Positions 29,101 through 37,492 of a stretch of DNA of 64,000 bases are shown here, in pieces. The translations under genes and the position numbers were made by a program. Each line of letters opens with the position of its first letter. The first letter of the stretch is position 1. Origin of the DNA: Bacillota bacterium (GTDB lineage: Bacteria; Bacillota; Clostridia; DSM-8532); the NCBI GenBank assembly GCA_023440865.1, contig JAEXRM010000033.1, forward strand, positions 14,462 to 78,461, read 5' to 3'. The notes beneath the pieces are model-generated. The model ran no database searches. It was not told where the DNA came from and saw nothing but the letters and a program-made list of their open reading frames with translations.

Positions 29101-30097
29101 CCCCGACTCCCTTCTCCACTTCGGGCAGCAGCGCGACCAGCCGCTTGTGCAGATTCGGGACGGTGAGGCGATGGTCGCCGCAGAAATGCCAGCCCGCGCC
29201 CCCGAGGCTTGTCGGCCGGTTGAGGATGTTCTTTCTGGGCCGGTAGTAGTACTGGGGATGATCCGGGCCCAGCGGCGCGCGCCAGTCGCCCAGATCGACC
29301 AGGTCGAAGTTCGCCGTTGTGATCCGGGCCACGGGATACCCCAGGTTGCGTGCAATCGACAACGCCTTGAGAAACACCTCGGGTCCGATGACGGCCGAGC
29401 CGAAATTCATGAAAACCCCGCCATCGAGACGGGAAACCGCATGACACAGCTTCAGGAAGTCGATGCCGCTGGTTGCCCCGATGGCGCCGAAATCCGCACG
29501 GGGATGCTGATGGATGATGTCCGTACCGATCGCGATGTGGTACGTCGCCGGCACGCCGTTGCACCAGGCCTGGTGCAGGACGCAGTCCGCCTTGTGTGGA
29601 AACCGTTCCCCGTGCCGGTCCATGTAGGCCGCAAGGCTTTCCCCGTACCCGGCTCCCGCGGCGGCGCCCTGCTGCAGCGCCTCGTTCATCCACAGGCCGG
29701 TTTCCTCCCACATGCCGAAGGAACCGTCCTCAATGGCCGTCGGCACGTCCTCGGAGGTGCCGCCATGGCAGGCCAGCTCGAAGTCGTGGATGCTGCCGGC
29801 CCCGTTGCTGGAAACATGGGTGACAAGACCGCGGCGGATCAGGTCGATGAGGTAGCGGGATAGCCCGCACTTGACCACGTGGGCGCCCATGGACCAGATC
29901 ACGGGCCTGCCGTTGAGGCGCGCCTGCGCGATGCTTTCAGCCAGCGCATCGAGCGCGTCGCCGCCCCAGTCGGGCACAGGATCCGTTCCCGGCCTGGCAA
30001 GCTGTCCGATGGCGACCAGGTTTTTCCTGTCCCTGACGGAAAAGGTCCGCACGTCCTGCAGGTCGATCATCCCGGTCTTCCGCCCCATGCCATCCAT
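29090..30097 (-). CDS. deoxyhypusine-synthase-like protein of a heptose-type operon
   Basis: Predicted 335-residue soluble protein. The central part (PVIWSMGAHVVKCGLSRYLI, then VTHVSSNGAGSIHDFE) resembles the NAD-binding core of the deoxyhypusine synthase family, but the match is distant and the reaction is unknown. It sits between the HAD phosphatase and the kinase-isomerase gene, overlapping the latter by 11 bases, so it likely acts on the same sugar phosphate or its nucleotide. ATG 30097 follows GGAGGAG. Bacteria lack hypusine, so a sugar-related dehydrogenase or lyase activity is more plausible than protein modification. Confidence 0.7.
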   Translation of the reverse strand: MDGMGRKTGMIDLQDVRTFSVRDRKNLVAIGQLARPGTDPVPDWGGDALDALAESIAQARLNGRPVIWSMGAHVVKCGLSRYLIDLIRRGLVTHVSSNGAGSIHDFELACHGGTSEDVPTAIEDGSFGMWEETGLWMNEALQQGAAAGAGYGESLAAYMDRHGERFPHKADCVLHQAWCNGVPATYHIAIGTDIIHQHPRADFGAIGATSGIDFLKLCHAVSRLDGGVFMNFGSAVIGPEVFLKALSIARNLGYPVARITTANFDLVDLGDWRAPLGPDHPQYYYRPRKNILNRPTSLGGAGWHFCGDHRLTVPNLHKRLVALLPEVEKGVGDDR

Positions 30098-30113
30098 GCC
30101 CGCTCCTCCCGCT

Positions 30114-30908
30114 TTACGCCTCGCACAGCCAGGATACAATGCCCGGGGTGTCGCGAAAATCACCGATGATCCAGTCGGCCCCCGCCTTGCGCAGCCGTGC
30201 CTCCTTGTGCCGGTTGAACGGCTGCCGTCCGGTTTCGTCGCTCGCGACACCGATTGTCCGCGCGCCCGCCTCCCGGCCCAACGCGATCTCCACGCGGCCG
30301 TCCCCGACGACGACCAGCTCGCCGCCGCGAAGGCCCTGCCCTTCCAGCAGTTGACGCAGCACCGTTTCCTTGGAGCAGTCCGTGACACCGGGCGGCGCAC
30401 CGGCGACCTCGCGGAAAAAGGAGCGCACGCCCAGCAGCACCGACTCCCTTTCGACATCCGCATGATCGGTCCCGCTGGCCAGATACAGCACGACGCCCAT
30501 GTCCCGGAGCGCCTGCAGCAGCGACAGGCTGCCCGGCACAAGATAGTCCTCCGGCGTGCATGCGCCGGAAGTGATCTGCCGGATCCGTTCCTTCACGGGC
30601 AGCATCAGCCTGCGGTTGTACTCCCGCTTGTACTGCCATGGATCCAGGGGCGCTTCCCGCTCCGAAACCCGCGCGGCCAGCCATTCCATCTGCCTGTAGG
30701 TCTGGATGCCCGTCGACGCGTCGACGTATTGGTGCACCTGAAGCCGCGCCTGTGCCGCGTCAAGGCCCGCCGCCACCAGCACCTCCACCATGTAGGGCTC
30801 CATGACGGCTTCCCATCCCTGGCGGAGGGTCGAAAGGGTTCCATCGAAATCAAACAGTGCCGCTTTCACCGCATGCGGCCCATCCTGCCGCCCAATCCCC
30901 GTCATCAT
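30114..30908 (-). CDS. HAD-family sugar phosphate phosphatase
   Basis: Predicted 264-residue cytoplasmic hydrolase. The nucleophile motif DFDGTL lies at about residues 20-25, a large helical cap follows (about 40-125), then motif II LASGTDH, Lys in the SKETVL region and the acidic motif VVGDGRVEI. It is the first gene of the operon and probably removes a phosphate from the heptose bisphosphate made by the fusion enzyme, the job done by GmhB in classical pathways; the cap type differs from GmhB. The ribosome site (GGCGGGTGA) is weak. Confidence 0.82.
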   Translation of the reverse strand: MMTGIGRQDGPHAVKAALFDFDGTLSTLRQGWEAVMEPYMVEVLVAAGLDAAQARLQVHQYVDASTGIQTYRQMEWLAARVSEREAPLDPWQYKREYNRRLMLPVKERIRQITSGACTPEDYLVPGSLSLLQALRDMGVVLYLASGTDHADVERESVLLGVRSFFREVAGAPPGVTDCSKETVLRQLLEGQGLRGGELVVVGDGRVEIALGREAGARTIGVASDETGRQPFNRHKEARLRKAGADWIIGDFRDTPGIVSWLCEA

Positions 30909-30950
30909 GCGTCACCCGCCTTGTCCGGCATGTTTCCGGCTTGCCCGCGT

Positions 30951-31004
30951 TTGTCAATCGACTTGATTATATGGCTGCGATGCTATATTGTCAATTCACT
31001 TGAC
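30951..31004 (-). promoter_or_regulatory. consensus promoter with two matching operator palindromes
   Basis: On the minus strand TTGACA (30994-30989), 17 bases, TATAAT (30971-30966): a perfect sigma-A consensus. Two copies of TTGTCAATnnACTTGA (30951-30967 and 30988-31004 as read on the plus strand) have the palindromic core GTCAA-N5-TTGA(C/T). One overlaps the -35 and the other lies just after the -10, 37 bases apart. A strong promoter clamped by a repressor is indicated; the ROK protein encoded immediately upstream is the prime candidate. Confidence 0.8.
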
Positions 31005-31038
31005 GATTCAGCGAAAAGGCGGGGGATCTGCTTCCGGA

Positions 31039-32211
31039 TCAGGTGGCGGCGTGGGTGAGCTCGCCTGCGAGGTACTTGTCGATCACGATGGAACCGGCCG
31101 CGGCGATTTCCGCATCCTCCGCCGGCTGGGCGCACAGAATCGGCAGCGGGCGAAGGGACCGGGTCAGCCGGCGCGCGTCCACGTCCTGCTGGAGCCGGGC
31201 CAGCAGCGCGCCCGGCTTGTAGGTGATGTCGCCCGCCAGGATGACCGCCTCCAGCTCCAGCAGGTTCATCGCATTGACGATCCCCTTCGCGAGATAGAAC
31301 GCCTCCTCCGCGATGGCCGCGATGCAGGCGGCGTCACCCGCTTCCGCCCCATCGGCGAGCGCCTTCCACGTGGCCCCCGCCATGGCGTTCCGTGCGAGCA
31401 GCGCGGGCATCGAGGCGTAGCACTCCAGGCAGCCGGTGTTCCCGCATCCGCACAAGGGACCCTCCCAGTTGATCGACGCATGGCCGATCTCGCTGCCGAA
31501 TCCGCCTACGCCGCCATAGAGCCTGCCGTTCATGACGAGTCCGGCGCCGACGCCGGTATCGACCACAAGCAGCATGAAGCTGTCGAACGTTCTTCCCCTG
31601 CCGTGGTTCTTCTCGGCCAGCGCCAGTGCGGCCGCATTGTTCTCCATGTGCACGGCAAGGGGAAGCCGGCTGCGCAGCCCGTCCGCAAGCCGGACCCCAT
31701 GCCAGCGCCCGAAGTTTGGCGGGTTGAGCATGACGCCGCCGGCGACATCGACCGGACCCGGCACGCAGACGCCGAGGCCCAGCATGCGCTCCGGCGGAAG
31801 ACCGGATTCACCGACCAGGCGGGATACCGCCTCCGCCATCCGGTCCACCGCACGGTCCACATCGCCGCGCGTGGGCAGGTCTACCGTGCGCGAGGCCAGG
31901 ACCTTTCCCTTGAAGTCGAGCAGTCCGACCCGGCAGCCGTCCCGGGTCAGGGAGAGACCCGCCGCATGGCGCCCCGCGGGATTCAAATCGAGCAGCACGG
32001 GCTTGCGGCCGTATTCCGACTCGCCCATGCCGGTTTCCTGCAGGATGCCGTCCCGCAGGAGCGCCTCCACCTGCAGCGACACGGCCGCACGCGTCAAGCC
32101 TGTCACCCGGGCCAGATCCGCCCGGGAAACCGGGGCCTGTCTCACATGATGCAGCAGCAGCTGCCGGTTGTCCCGCTTCATGTTCGCCGCGTTCATCGCA
32201 TTCTTCTTCAT
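31039..32211 (-). CDS. ROK-family transcriptional regulator
   Basis: Predicted 390-residue NagC/XylR-type regulator: winged helix-turn-helix at residues 10-75 (SRADLARVTGLTRAAVSLQ) and a sugar-kinase-fold ROK domain. That domain has the zinc motif CGCGNTGCLEC and DTGVGAGLVMNGRLYGG. It ends 45 bases before the operator-flanked promoter of the heptose-type operon, in the same orientation, so it probably represses that operon until a sugar or sugar phosphate binds. Three nearby ATGs are possible starts; 32211 is taken. Confidence 0.88.
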   Translation of the reverse strand: MKKNAMNAANMKRDNRQLLLHHVRQAPVSRADLARVTGLTRAAVSLQVEALLRDGILQETGMGESEYGRKPVLLDLNPAGRHAAGLSLTRDGCRVGLLDFKGKVLASRTVDLPTRGDVDRAVDRMAEAVSRLVGESGLPPERMLGLGVCVPGPVDVAGGVMLNPPNFGRWHGVRLADGLRSRLPLAVHMENNAAALALAEKNHGRGRTFDSFMLLVVDTGVGAGLVMNGRLYGGVGGFGSEIGHASINWEGPLCGCGNTGCLECYASMPALLARNAMAGATWKALADGAEAGDAACIAAIAEEAFYLAKGIVNAMNLLELEAVILAGDITYKPGALLARLQQDVDARRLTRSLRPLPILCAQPAEDAEIAAAGSIVIDKYLAGELTHAAT

Positions 32212-32368
32212 GGGTGCTTCAGCCCTCCGTCGGCGTCGTGCATGCCGTCCCACCCATCATAACCCGAAAGGCCGCCGCAATCCATGCTTCCCGCGCGAAG
32301 CCGCGTTTCGGCACCTTTACGCTGTCATGCGCGCCTCCCGCAGTCCAATCGGTGCAGGCGGACTCACC

Positions 32369-32453
32369 CTGTCGGCGCATGCGGCGCAGGCGGGCTCCCC
32401 CCTGTCGGCCCATGCGGCGCAGGCGGGCTCCCCCCTGTCGGCGAGGGAACCCG
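32369..32453. repeat. 33-bp tandem repeat, about 2.6 copies
   Basis: Units at 32369-32401 and 32402-32434 share CATGCGGCGCAGGCGGGCTC and begin CTGTCGGC; a third is truncated at 32453. A GCAGGCGGACTC fragment precedes the array. It fills the gap between the ROK gene and the beta-helix gene. Confidence 0.88.
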
Positions 32454-32470
32454 CCTGCGTTCCCGGAACG

Positions 32471-34444
32471 TCACCGCCCCACGTGCAGCGTGCCGATCTC
32501 CAGGTCGCGGATCACCTGCCGGTTGTCGATCAGGGCGGCGTTGTCGAACGGACATGGCCCGATGCTGAAGCAGTGGATGCCATGGATGTCCACCCGGTCG
32601 CACCGGTCGAGGTACGCCGCATGCGGATGGGCCTCACCGATGGCCTGCACCCGGTACTGGAACAGGTTGGCGATCTCGATGTCGCCGCACTGCTCCATGC
32701 GCAGGGAACAGGCTTTTTCGCTGCCCAGGTTCTCCTCGGTCTGCAGCGCGACGATCTTCCAGTTCCGCACGCGTTCCAGCACCACCTCCACGTCCAGGTG
32801 GTGTTCCACGGAGATCATCCAGACCTGGCCGGGCGCATCCGTGTCGCTGACACGGAAACCATCGCGCGTCCAGACATCCGGGATCCAGAGGTTCTTGAAC
32901 TCGCCGGCGCCGCCGTCGCGCACCCAGATCGCGGAATGCCTTCCCTTGCCCTTCTCCGTCGCACCGTGCCCGCCGAAATCGAACAGGCAGTCCTCCATGA
33001 TCGATGTCGGCTCGCCGAGCCACTCCACCTGGATGACGCCCGGATTCCGCCCTCCGACGAAGCACAGGCCGGACACATGGTTGCGGCCGCCCTTCGGGAT
33101 GCGGATCATGGCCTGCGGCGCATCCGCATCCGCATAGGCGGACAGCCCGTCGTCGAGCACGATCCGCGTGCGGCTGCAGTGCAGACCGAGCAGCGCGGTG
33201 TCGGGCCGGAGCGCCACCCCCCGTGCGATGCGGTAGACGCCTTGCGGCAGGTAAACGGCCGGATGCGCGGCGATCGCCAGTTCGAGCGCCTCCGTGTCGT
33301 CGGCGATGCCGTCGCCGACCGCGCCGAAGTCCCGCAGACTCACCCACGAGGCGGGATCCGGAAGCGGAACCGTCTCCGGATCCGGCATTGCGGGCAGCGC
33401 CGTCAGCGGCTCGACGGACTGCCGCAGGTCGAACCCGCGGCGGAGCGTCTCGTCGTCCGCGTCAATCCGAAGGCCCATGTCCATGTTCACCCGATAACAG
33501 TCGTGCCCCGGCTCGATGTGCGGCACCCCGATGTGCCGGTTGTACTGGTACGCGAACGATTCAAAGAACCGCAGCACGTTCCGGCAGCACGTTTCCCGCA
33601 CGTGCAGCCAGTTCTGGGGATAACGGACCATGTTCATGCTGATGCCTGCACCCAGGTTCTCCATGCGGCAGTCCTGCAGATACAGGCGCTCGAACTCCTC
33701 GACGTAGTGGTTGTCGCGCTCCTTGTTGGGCACGTAGACGCCGTACGGGGCGTCGGCCAGGCGGACACGCCGCATGACCAGGCCGGCCCGGTAGGTGGAG
33801 ATGCAGGCGCGCGCCTGTCCCGAGAACTCGCAATCCCCCAGGTAGAAGGGCCAGTAGGGAACCGTCTCGCCGGTGAGGATGCCGTACTGGCCGCCAAAAA
33901 AGCGGCAGCGCTCGATCTCGTTGCCGACCATCTCCACCGCGGCGCGGTTGTCCTGCAGGTGAAAGTCCGCATCCTCGATCGAACACAGCTGCGCCACACG
34001 GAACCGGCAGGCCACCAGGCCCGGATTCCCCTTCCCCAGCCGGAAGTCGATGTTCCGGATGCCGCTGAAGAAGGTTGTGTTCTGGGCGTCGCGCAACTCC
34101 GCCCCCGGCTCCGGCCTGTCGACGCGAAAGTGAATGACATATGCCGATTCGGGCCCCGCAAAGCCCGGCGTGTGATCGGACACGACGAAGACCGGACGAT
34201 GGCTGCCGTATCCGATCAGCCTGATCCCCCTCCACAGGTTCACGGTGCCGGCAAACCGGTACGTGCCTTCCGGAACGAACAGGATGCCCGAGCCCGTCCG
34301 CGCCTCGATGTCGTCCACGGCGCGCTGCAGGGCGGCCGTGTTGTCATGCGCGCCTGTCGGATCGGCACCGTGCAGCGCCGGGGAAAACACATGCGCCTGC
34401 GGGTCGGATGGCATGGTGATGAAAACGGATTGACCAAAGTTCAT
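32471..34444 (-). CDS. right-handed beta-helix protein (pectate-lyase-3/GH28-like), no signal peptide
   Basis: Predicted 657-residue protein with two pectate-lyase-3-type openings: one near the N-terminus (ALHGADPTGAHDNTAALQRA ... GTYRFAG) and one about residue 385 (RDFGAVGDGIADDTEALELA ... GVYRIARG). The rest is irregular beta-helix repeats. No signal peptide is visible, so it may act inside the cell or be exported another way. Likely a polysaccharide lyase or glycosidase; catalytic residues cannot be named safely. AAGG lies eight bases before ATG 34444. It is divergent from the GntR regulator gene. Confidence 0.8.
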   Translation of the reverse strand: MNFGQSVFITMPSDPQAHVFSPALHGADPTGAHDNTAALQRAVDDIEARTGSGILFVPEGTYRFAGTVNLWRGIRLIGYGSHRPVFVVSDHTPGFAGPESAYVIHFRVDRPEPGAELRDAQNTTFFSGIRNIDFRLGKGNPGLVACRFRVAQLCSIEDADFHLQDNRAAVEMVGNEIERCRFFGGQYGILTGETVPYWPFYLGDCEFSGQARACISTYRAGLVMRRVRLADAPYGVYVPNKERDNHYVEEFERLYLQDCRMENLGAGISMNMVRYPQNWLHVRETCCRNVLRFFESFAYQYNRHIGVPHIEPGHDCYRVNMDMGLRIDADDETLRRGFDLRQSVEPLTALPAMPDPETVPLPDPASWVSLRDFGAVGDGIADDTEALELAIAAHPAVYLPQGVYRIARGVALRPDTALLGLHCSRTRIVLDDGLSAYADADAPQAMIRIPKGGRNHVSGLCFVGGRNPGVIQVEWLGEPTSIMEDCLFDFGGHGATEKGKGRHSAIWVRDGGAGEFKNLWIPDVWTRDGFRVSDTDAPGQVWMISVEHHLDVEVVLERVRNWKIVALQTEENLGSEKACSLRMEQCGDIEIANLFQYRVQAIGEAHPHAAYLDRCDRVDIHGIHCFSIGPCPFDNAALIDNRQVIRDLEIGTLHVGR

Positions 34445-34486
34445 GGCACAAACCTTCCTCCGCATCCGGCTGGACGCGGCGCCGCG

Positions 34487-34513
34487 GCCTTCGGCCCGAA
34501 AGGGGCCGAAGGC
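34487..34513. promoter_or_regulatory. perfect 11-bp hairpin in the divergent intergenic region
   Basis: GCCTTCGGCCC / GGGCCGAAGGC with a five-base loop, next to a GCGGCGCCGC palindrome (34476-34485). It lies 43 bases upstream of the beta-helix start, in its expected 5' leader, and has no T-run on either strand. A leader attenuator or protein site are both possible. Confidence 0.5.
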
Positions 34514-34548
34514 TCACCCCTGTTAAAAAAGTAACTTGCTTGCGGTAC

Positions 34549-34605
34549 TTGCATATCCGGAAGGAACCTGTCTATAATGATCCCAAGTTGTAATACATCT
34601 TACAA
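34549..34605 (+). promoter_or_regulatory. promoter and GntR-type operator of the transketolase operon
   Basis: TTGCAT (34549-34554), 18 bases, TATAAT (34573-34578), then the palindrome TTGTAATACATCTTACAA (34588-34605) at the expected transcription start. The position fits repression, and the first gene of the unit encodes a GntR protein, so autoregulation is likely. Confidence 0.7.
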
Positions 34606-34673
34606 ATCACACTCGCATCATACCGAACCTGACCGAAAGATGCAACGCAAAATACGGATACCCAGGAGAAACG

Positions 34674-35360
34674 ATGAGCATCAGACCGGTACAGAAACGG
34701 AAAGTCGTGGACGAAGTCCTCGAACAGATGAAGGAACAGATCTTCTCCGGCAACTGGGCTCCCGGCGCGAAGATTCCAGGCGAGATGGAACTCACCCGCA
34801 TCTTCGGCGTGAGCAGGGTTTCCATCCGCGAAGCCATTCACCGGCTCGTTGGCATGGGCATCCTTTCCATCCGGCACGGTGACGGCACCTACATCGCCGA
34901 GATTCTGCCGAAGGACTATTTCAACGCCCTGCTGCCGGCGCTGCTGATCGAATCGGTCTCGCTGGACGAGTTGCTGGAGTTCCGGGAAATGCTCGAGGTC
35001 GAGAGCGCCCGGCATGCCGCTTCACGCGCCACATCCGAGGATATCGACCGCATGCGCGGCATTCTGACCTCCATGAAAAAGACCGAGGGCGACCATGTCC
35101 GCTTTGCGATCGAGGACCTGAACTTCCATACGGCGCTGGCGCTTGCGACACACAACAGCGTCATCGTGAAGGTCAACGCCATCATGCATGACATGCTGAA
35201 GAAGGCCATGGAGGAGATTGTCGTCAAAACCGGGTTCGAGGACGGCATGCACTATCACGCATGCATCCTGGACGCGGTGGAGAGAAAGAGCGTCGCGGAA
35301 GCCACCAAGCTGATGCGCGAGCATATCCAGCACACCAGGGAACGGGTGAGGGACCACTGA
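34674..35360 (+). CDS. GntR-family regulator, FadR/FCD subgroup
   Basis: Predicted 228-residue repressor. Winged helix at residues 8-75 (MELTRIFGVSRVSIREAIHR) and an all-helical FCD ligand domain with metal-ligand type residues (EDLNFHTALA, HYHACILDAVERK). AGGAG precedes ATG 34674. It leads a gene set of split transketolase and two dehydrogenases. FCD ligands are usually carboxylic or sugar acids, which would suit a dehydrogenase-based catabolic route. Confidence 0.9.
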   Translation: MSIRPVQKRKVVDEVLEQMKEQIFSGNWAPGAKIPGEMELTRIFGVSRVSIREAIHRLVGMGILSIRHGDGTYIAEILPKDYFNALLPALLIESVSLDELLEFREMLEVESARHAASRATSEDIDRMRGILTSMKKTEGDHVRFAIEDLNFHTALALATHNSVIVKVNAIMHDMLKKAMEEIVVKTGFEDGMHYHACILDAVERKSVAEATKLMREHIQHTRERVRDH

Positions 35361-35423
35361 TCCGCCGTCCCATGCGGATGGACACGGCAGCGGCATCCTG
35401 GCATATCCCGGAAGGAGCATGGC

Positions 35424-36257
35424 ATGGTTCGGATCGTGGAGGAACTGGAACAACAAGCCCGTCTGCTGCGGCTGACGCTGGTCCGTATGGTCGGGCCGGG
35501 GAAGCCGGGGCATTTCGGCGGCTCCTGCTCCATCGCGGATGTGGTGGCGGCGCTCTATTTCCACAAGCTGCGGCACCATCCCGAAGATCCGGCCTGGCCG
35601 GACAGGGACCGTTTCCTGCTGAGCAAGGGGCATGCGGCGATCGTGCAGTACGCCGCACTCGCGCTCTGCGGTTATTTTCCCCGCGAGGAGCTGCTCAGCT
35701 TGAAAAAGCTGGATGCCATGCTGCAGGGACACCCCGACATGCGCAAGACACCCGGCATCGAGGCCAACACCGGCTCGCTTGGCCAGGGCCTCTCCATCGC
35801 CTGCGGCATGGCCGCCGGACTCCTGCGCGACGGCAGGGATGCGCGGGTATACTGCGTCATCGGCGACGGCGAACTGGCCGAGGGTCAGATTTGGGAAGCC
35901 GCCATGGCCGCATCCGTGTACCATCTGGACAACCTGGTCGGCATACTCGACTGCAACCGCATCCAGGCGACAGGCTTCACGGCCGAGCGGTTTGACACGG
36001 GCCTGCTGGCGGAGAAATGGACCGCCTTCGGCTGGAACGTGCTGGACATCGACGGCCATGACATGTCGCAGATCCTCGACGCGCTCGAGCGGGCCGACAA
36101 ACGGAACGGCCGGCCCACCCTCCTTTTGTGCCGCACAGTCAAGGGAAAGGGCATCCCGTTCGCCGAAAACACCGCCCAGTACCACAACGGCATCATGACG
36201 CCGGAGCAATATGAGGTGGCCTGCCAACTGCTGGAAGATCCGATCTGTGTCAGATGA
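35424..36257 (+). CDS. transketolase, N-terminal subunit
   Basis: Predicted 277-residue thiamine-diphosphate-binding half of a split transketolase. The substrate loop GKPGHFGGSCS and the ThDP/Mg motif GDGELAEGQIWEAAM ... DCN are intact. AAGGAG precedes ATG 35424. The partner subunit is encoded 258 bases downstream. Split transketolases occur in general pentose metabolism and in dedicated pathways such as apulose-phosphate cleavage. Here no kinase or isomerase gene accompanies it, so its keto-sugar phosphate is unknown. It could also supply sedoheptulose 7-phosphate to the nearby heptose-type operon. Confidence 0.92.
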   Translation: MVRIVEELEQQARLLRLTLVRMVGPGKPGHFGGSCSIADVVAALYFHKLRHHPEDPAWPDRDRFLLSKGHAAIVQYAALALCGYFPREELLSLKKLDAMLQGHPDMRKTPGIEANTGSLGQGLSIACGMAAGLLRDGRDARVYCVIGDGELAEGQIWEAAMAASVYHLDNLVGILDCNRIQATGFTAERFDTGLLAEKWTAFGWNVLDIDGHDMSQILDALERADKRNGRPTLLLCRTVKGKGIPFAENTAQYHNGIMTPEQYEVACQLLEDPICVR

Positions 36258-36343
36258 CCGACATTCATTCCGAAGCGGCACACGGTTCCCCCGCACGCTG
36301 CTTCCAGGTATTCCGCCGGCAACACGCCACACCCGCGCCCCAA

Positions 36344-36406
36344 GAGCCCGCATCCTCTCACCGCAACCGGCAACACCACTTCATGAGCCCGCATCTTCGC
36401 ACCGCA
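36344..36406. repeat. imperfect 41-bp direct repeat
   Basis: GAGCCCGCATC(C/T)T and a CACCGCA block recur 41 bases apart (36344 and 36385) between the two transketolase genes. The rest of the 258-base gap is without a recognisable signal except the AAGGAGAT ribosome site before 36516. Confidence 0.6.
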
Positions 36407-36515
36407 GCATGCGTTCACATCATCGCGAACCGGCAATGGCCCGAGGCTGCATCCGTCCATACGGATGAACGGTGATTTTGTGTTGCCATCTTTCATCTCA
36501 TCATAAGGAGATCAT

Positions 36516-37478
36516 ATGCAAAACCAACGACAGGTTTATGGGCAGACCCTGGTGGAGCTGGGGCGGGAGAACGACCGCATCGCCGTGCTGGAGGCCGACC
36601 TGGGCAAGTCAACCATGAGTTGCCTGTTCCAGGCGGAATTCCCGGACCGGTATTTCGAAATGGGCATCGCCGAGGCCAACATGGTCTCGTTTGCGGCGGG
36701 TCTGTCCCTGACGGACCGCATCGCCTTCGTCAACACGTTCGCTGTCTTCGCGACCGGGCGTCCGTACGACCAGATCCGCCAGGGTGTCTGCATCGGGAAC
36801 CTCAACGTCAAGATCGTGGGTTCCAGCGCGGGCTTGTCCGATTTCGGCGACGGCGCGACGCACCAGTCCATCGAGGACATCGCCCTGATGCGGGCGATCC
36901 CGAACATGACCGTGCTGGTGCCTTGCGACGGCCGGGAAACCGCGCAGGCCGTACGGGCGGCTGCGGCGCATGACGGCCCGGTGTACCTGCGGATCTGCCG
37001 CAATGACGTGGAGGACGTGCTGCCCGAGGGCACGCCGTTCGAGATCGGCATGCCCCGCGTGCTGCGGGAGGGTCACGACATCGTGCTGTTCGCGACGGGC
37101 ATCATGGTCTCCACGGCCCTGAAGGCGGCCCGGTCGCTGGAAGCGGAGGGCATCCACGCACGGGTGGTGAACATCAGCACCATCAAGCCGCTGAACGCGC
37201 AGCGCATTGTCGAGTTGGCACAGGACTGCTGCGCGGTGCTGGTCGCGGAGGAACACACGGGCATCGGCGGTCTGACCGCCGCTGTGCTCGACGCGCTGCG
37301 CACCACACCCGTTCCGGTGGAGAGCGTCTCGATCGGCGACCGGTTCGGCCAGTCTGCGGAGAGTCACGAGGAGCTGCTGGCACGGTACGGTCTCACGGTC
37401 GAGGACATGTGCCGCAAGGCGCGCGCGCTGGTCCACCAGTTCAAGAAGGCCGTGCAGCCCGCCGATTTGTTCGGTTGA
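36516..37478 (+). CDS. transketolase, C-terminal subunit
   Basis: Predicted 320-residue partner of the preceding subunit. It has the pyrimidine-binding domain with the catalytic Glu in EMGIAEANMVSFAAGL, followed by the transketolase C-terminal fold (about 190-310). AAGGAG precedes ATG 36516. Its stop codon overlaps the ribosome site of the dehydrogenase gene, so translation is coupled. Confidence 0.93.
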   Translation: MQNQRQVYGQTLVELGRENDRIAVLEADLGKSTMSCLFQAEFPDRYFEMGIAEANMVSFAAGLSLTDRIAFVNTFAVFATGRPYDQIRQGVCIGNLNVKIVGSSAGLSDFGDGATHQSIEDIALMRAIPNMTVLVPCDGRETAQAVRAAAAHDGPVYLRICRNDVEDVLPEGTPFEIGMPRVLREGHDIVLFATGIMVSTALKAARSLEAEGIHARVVNISTIKPLNAQRIVELAQDCCAVLVAEEHTGIGGLTAAVLDALRTTPVPVESVSIGDRFGQSAESHEELLARYGLTVEDMCRKARALVHQFKKAVQPADLFG

Positions 37479-37492
37479 AGGAGGAATACCGC

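Noticed and set aside
29090..30097. True deoxyhypusine synthase acting on a translation factor
   Set aside because: Bacteria generally lack hypusine, similarity is distant, and the operon encodes sugar phosphate enzymes.
32168..34534. A 788-codon open frame on the plus strand
   Set aside because: Antisense to the beta-helix gene, which shows family motifs; the plus frame is His/Arg-rich with no domain.
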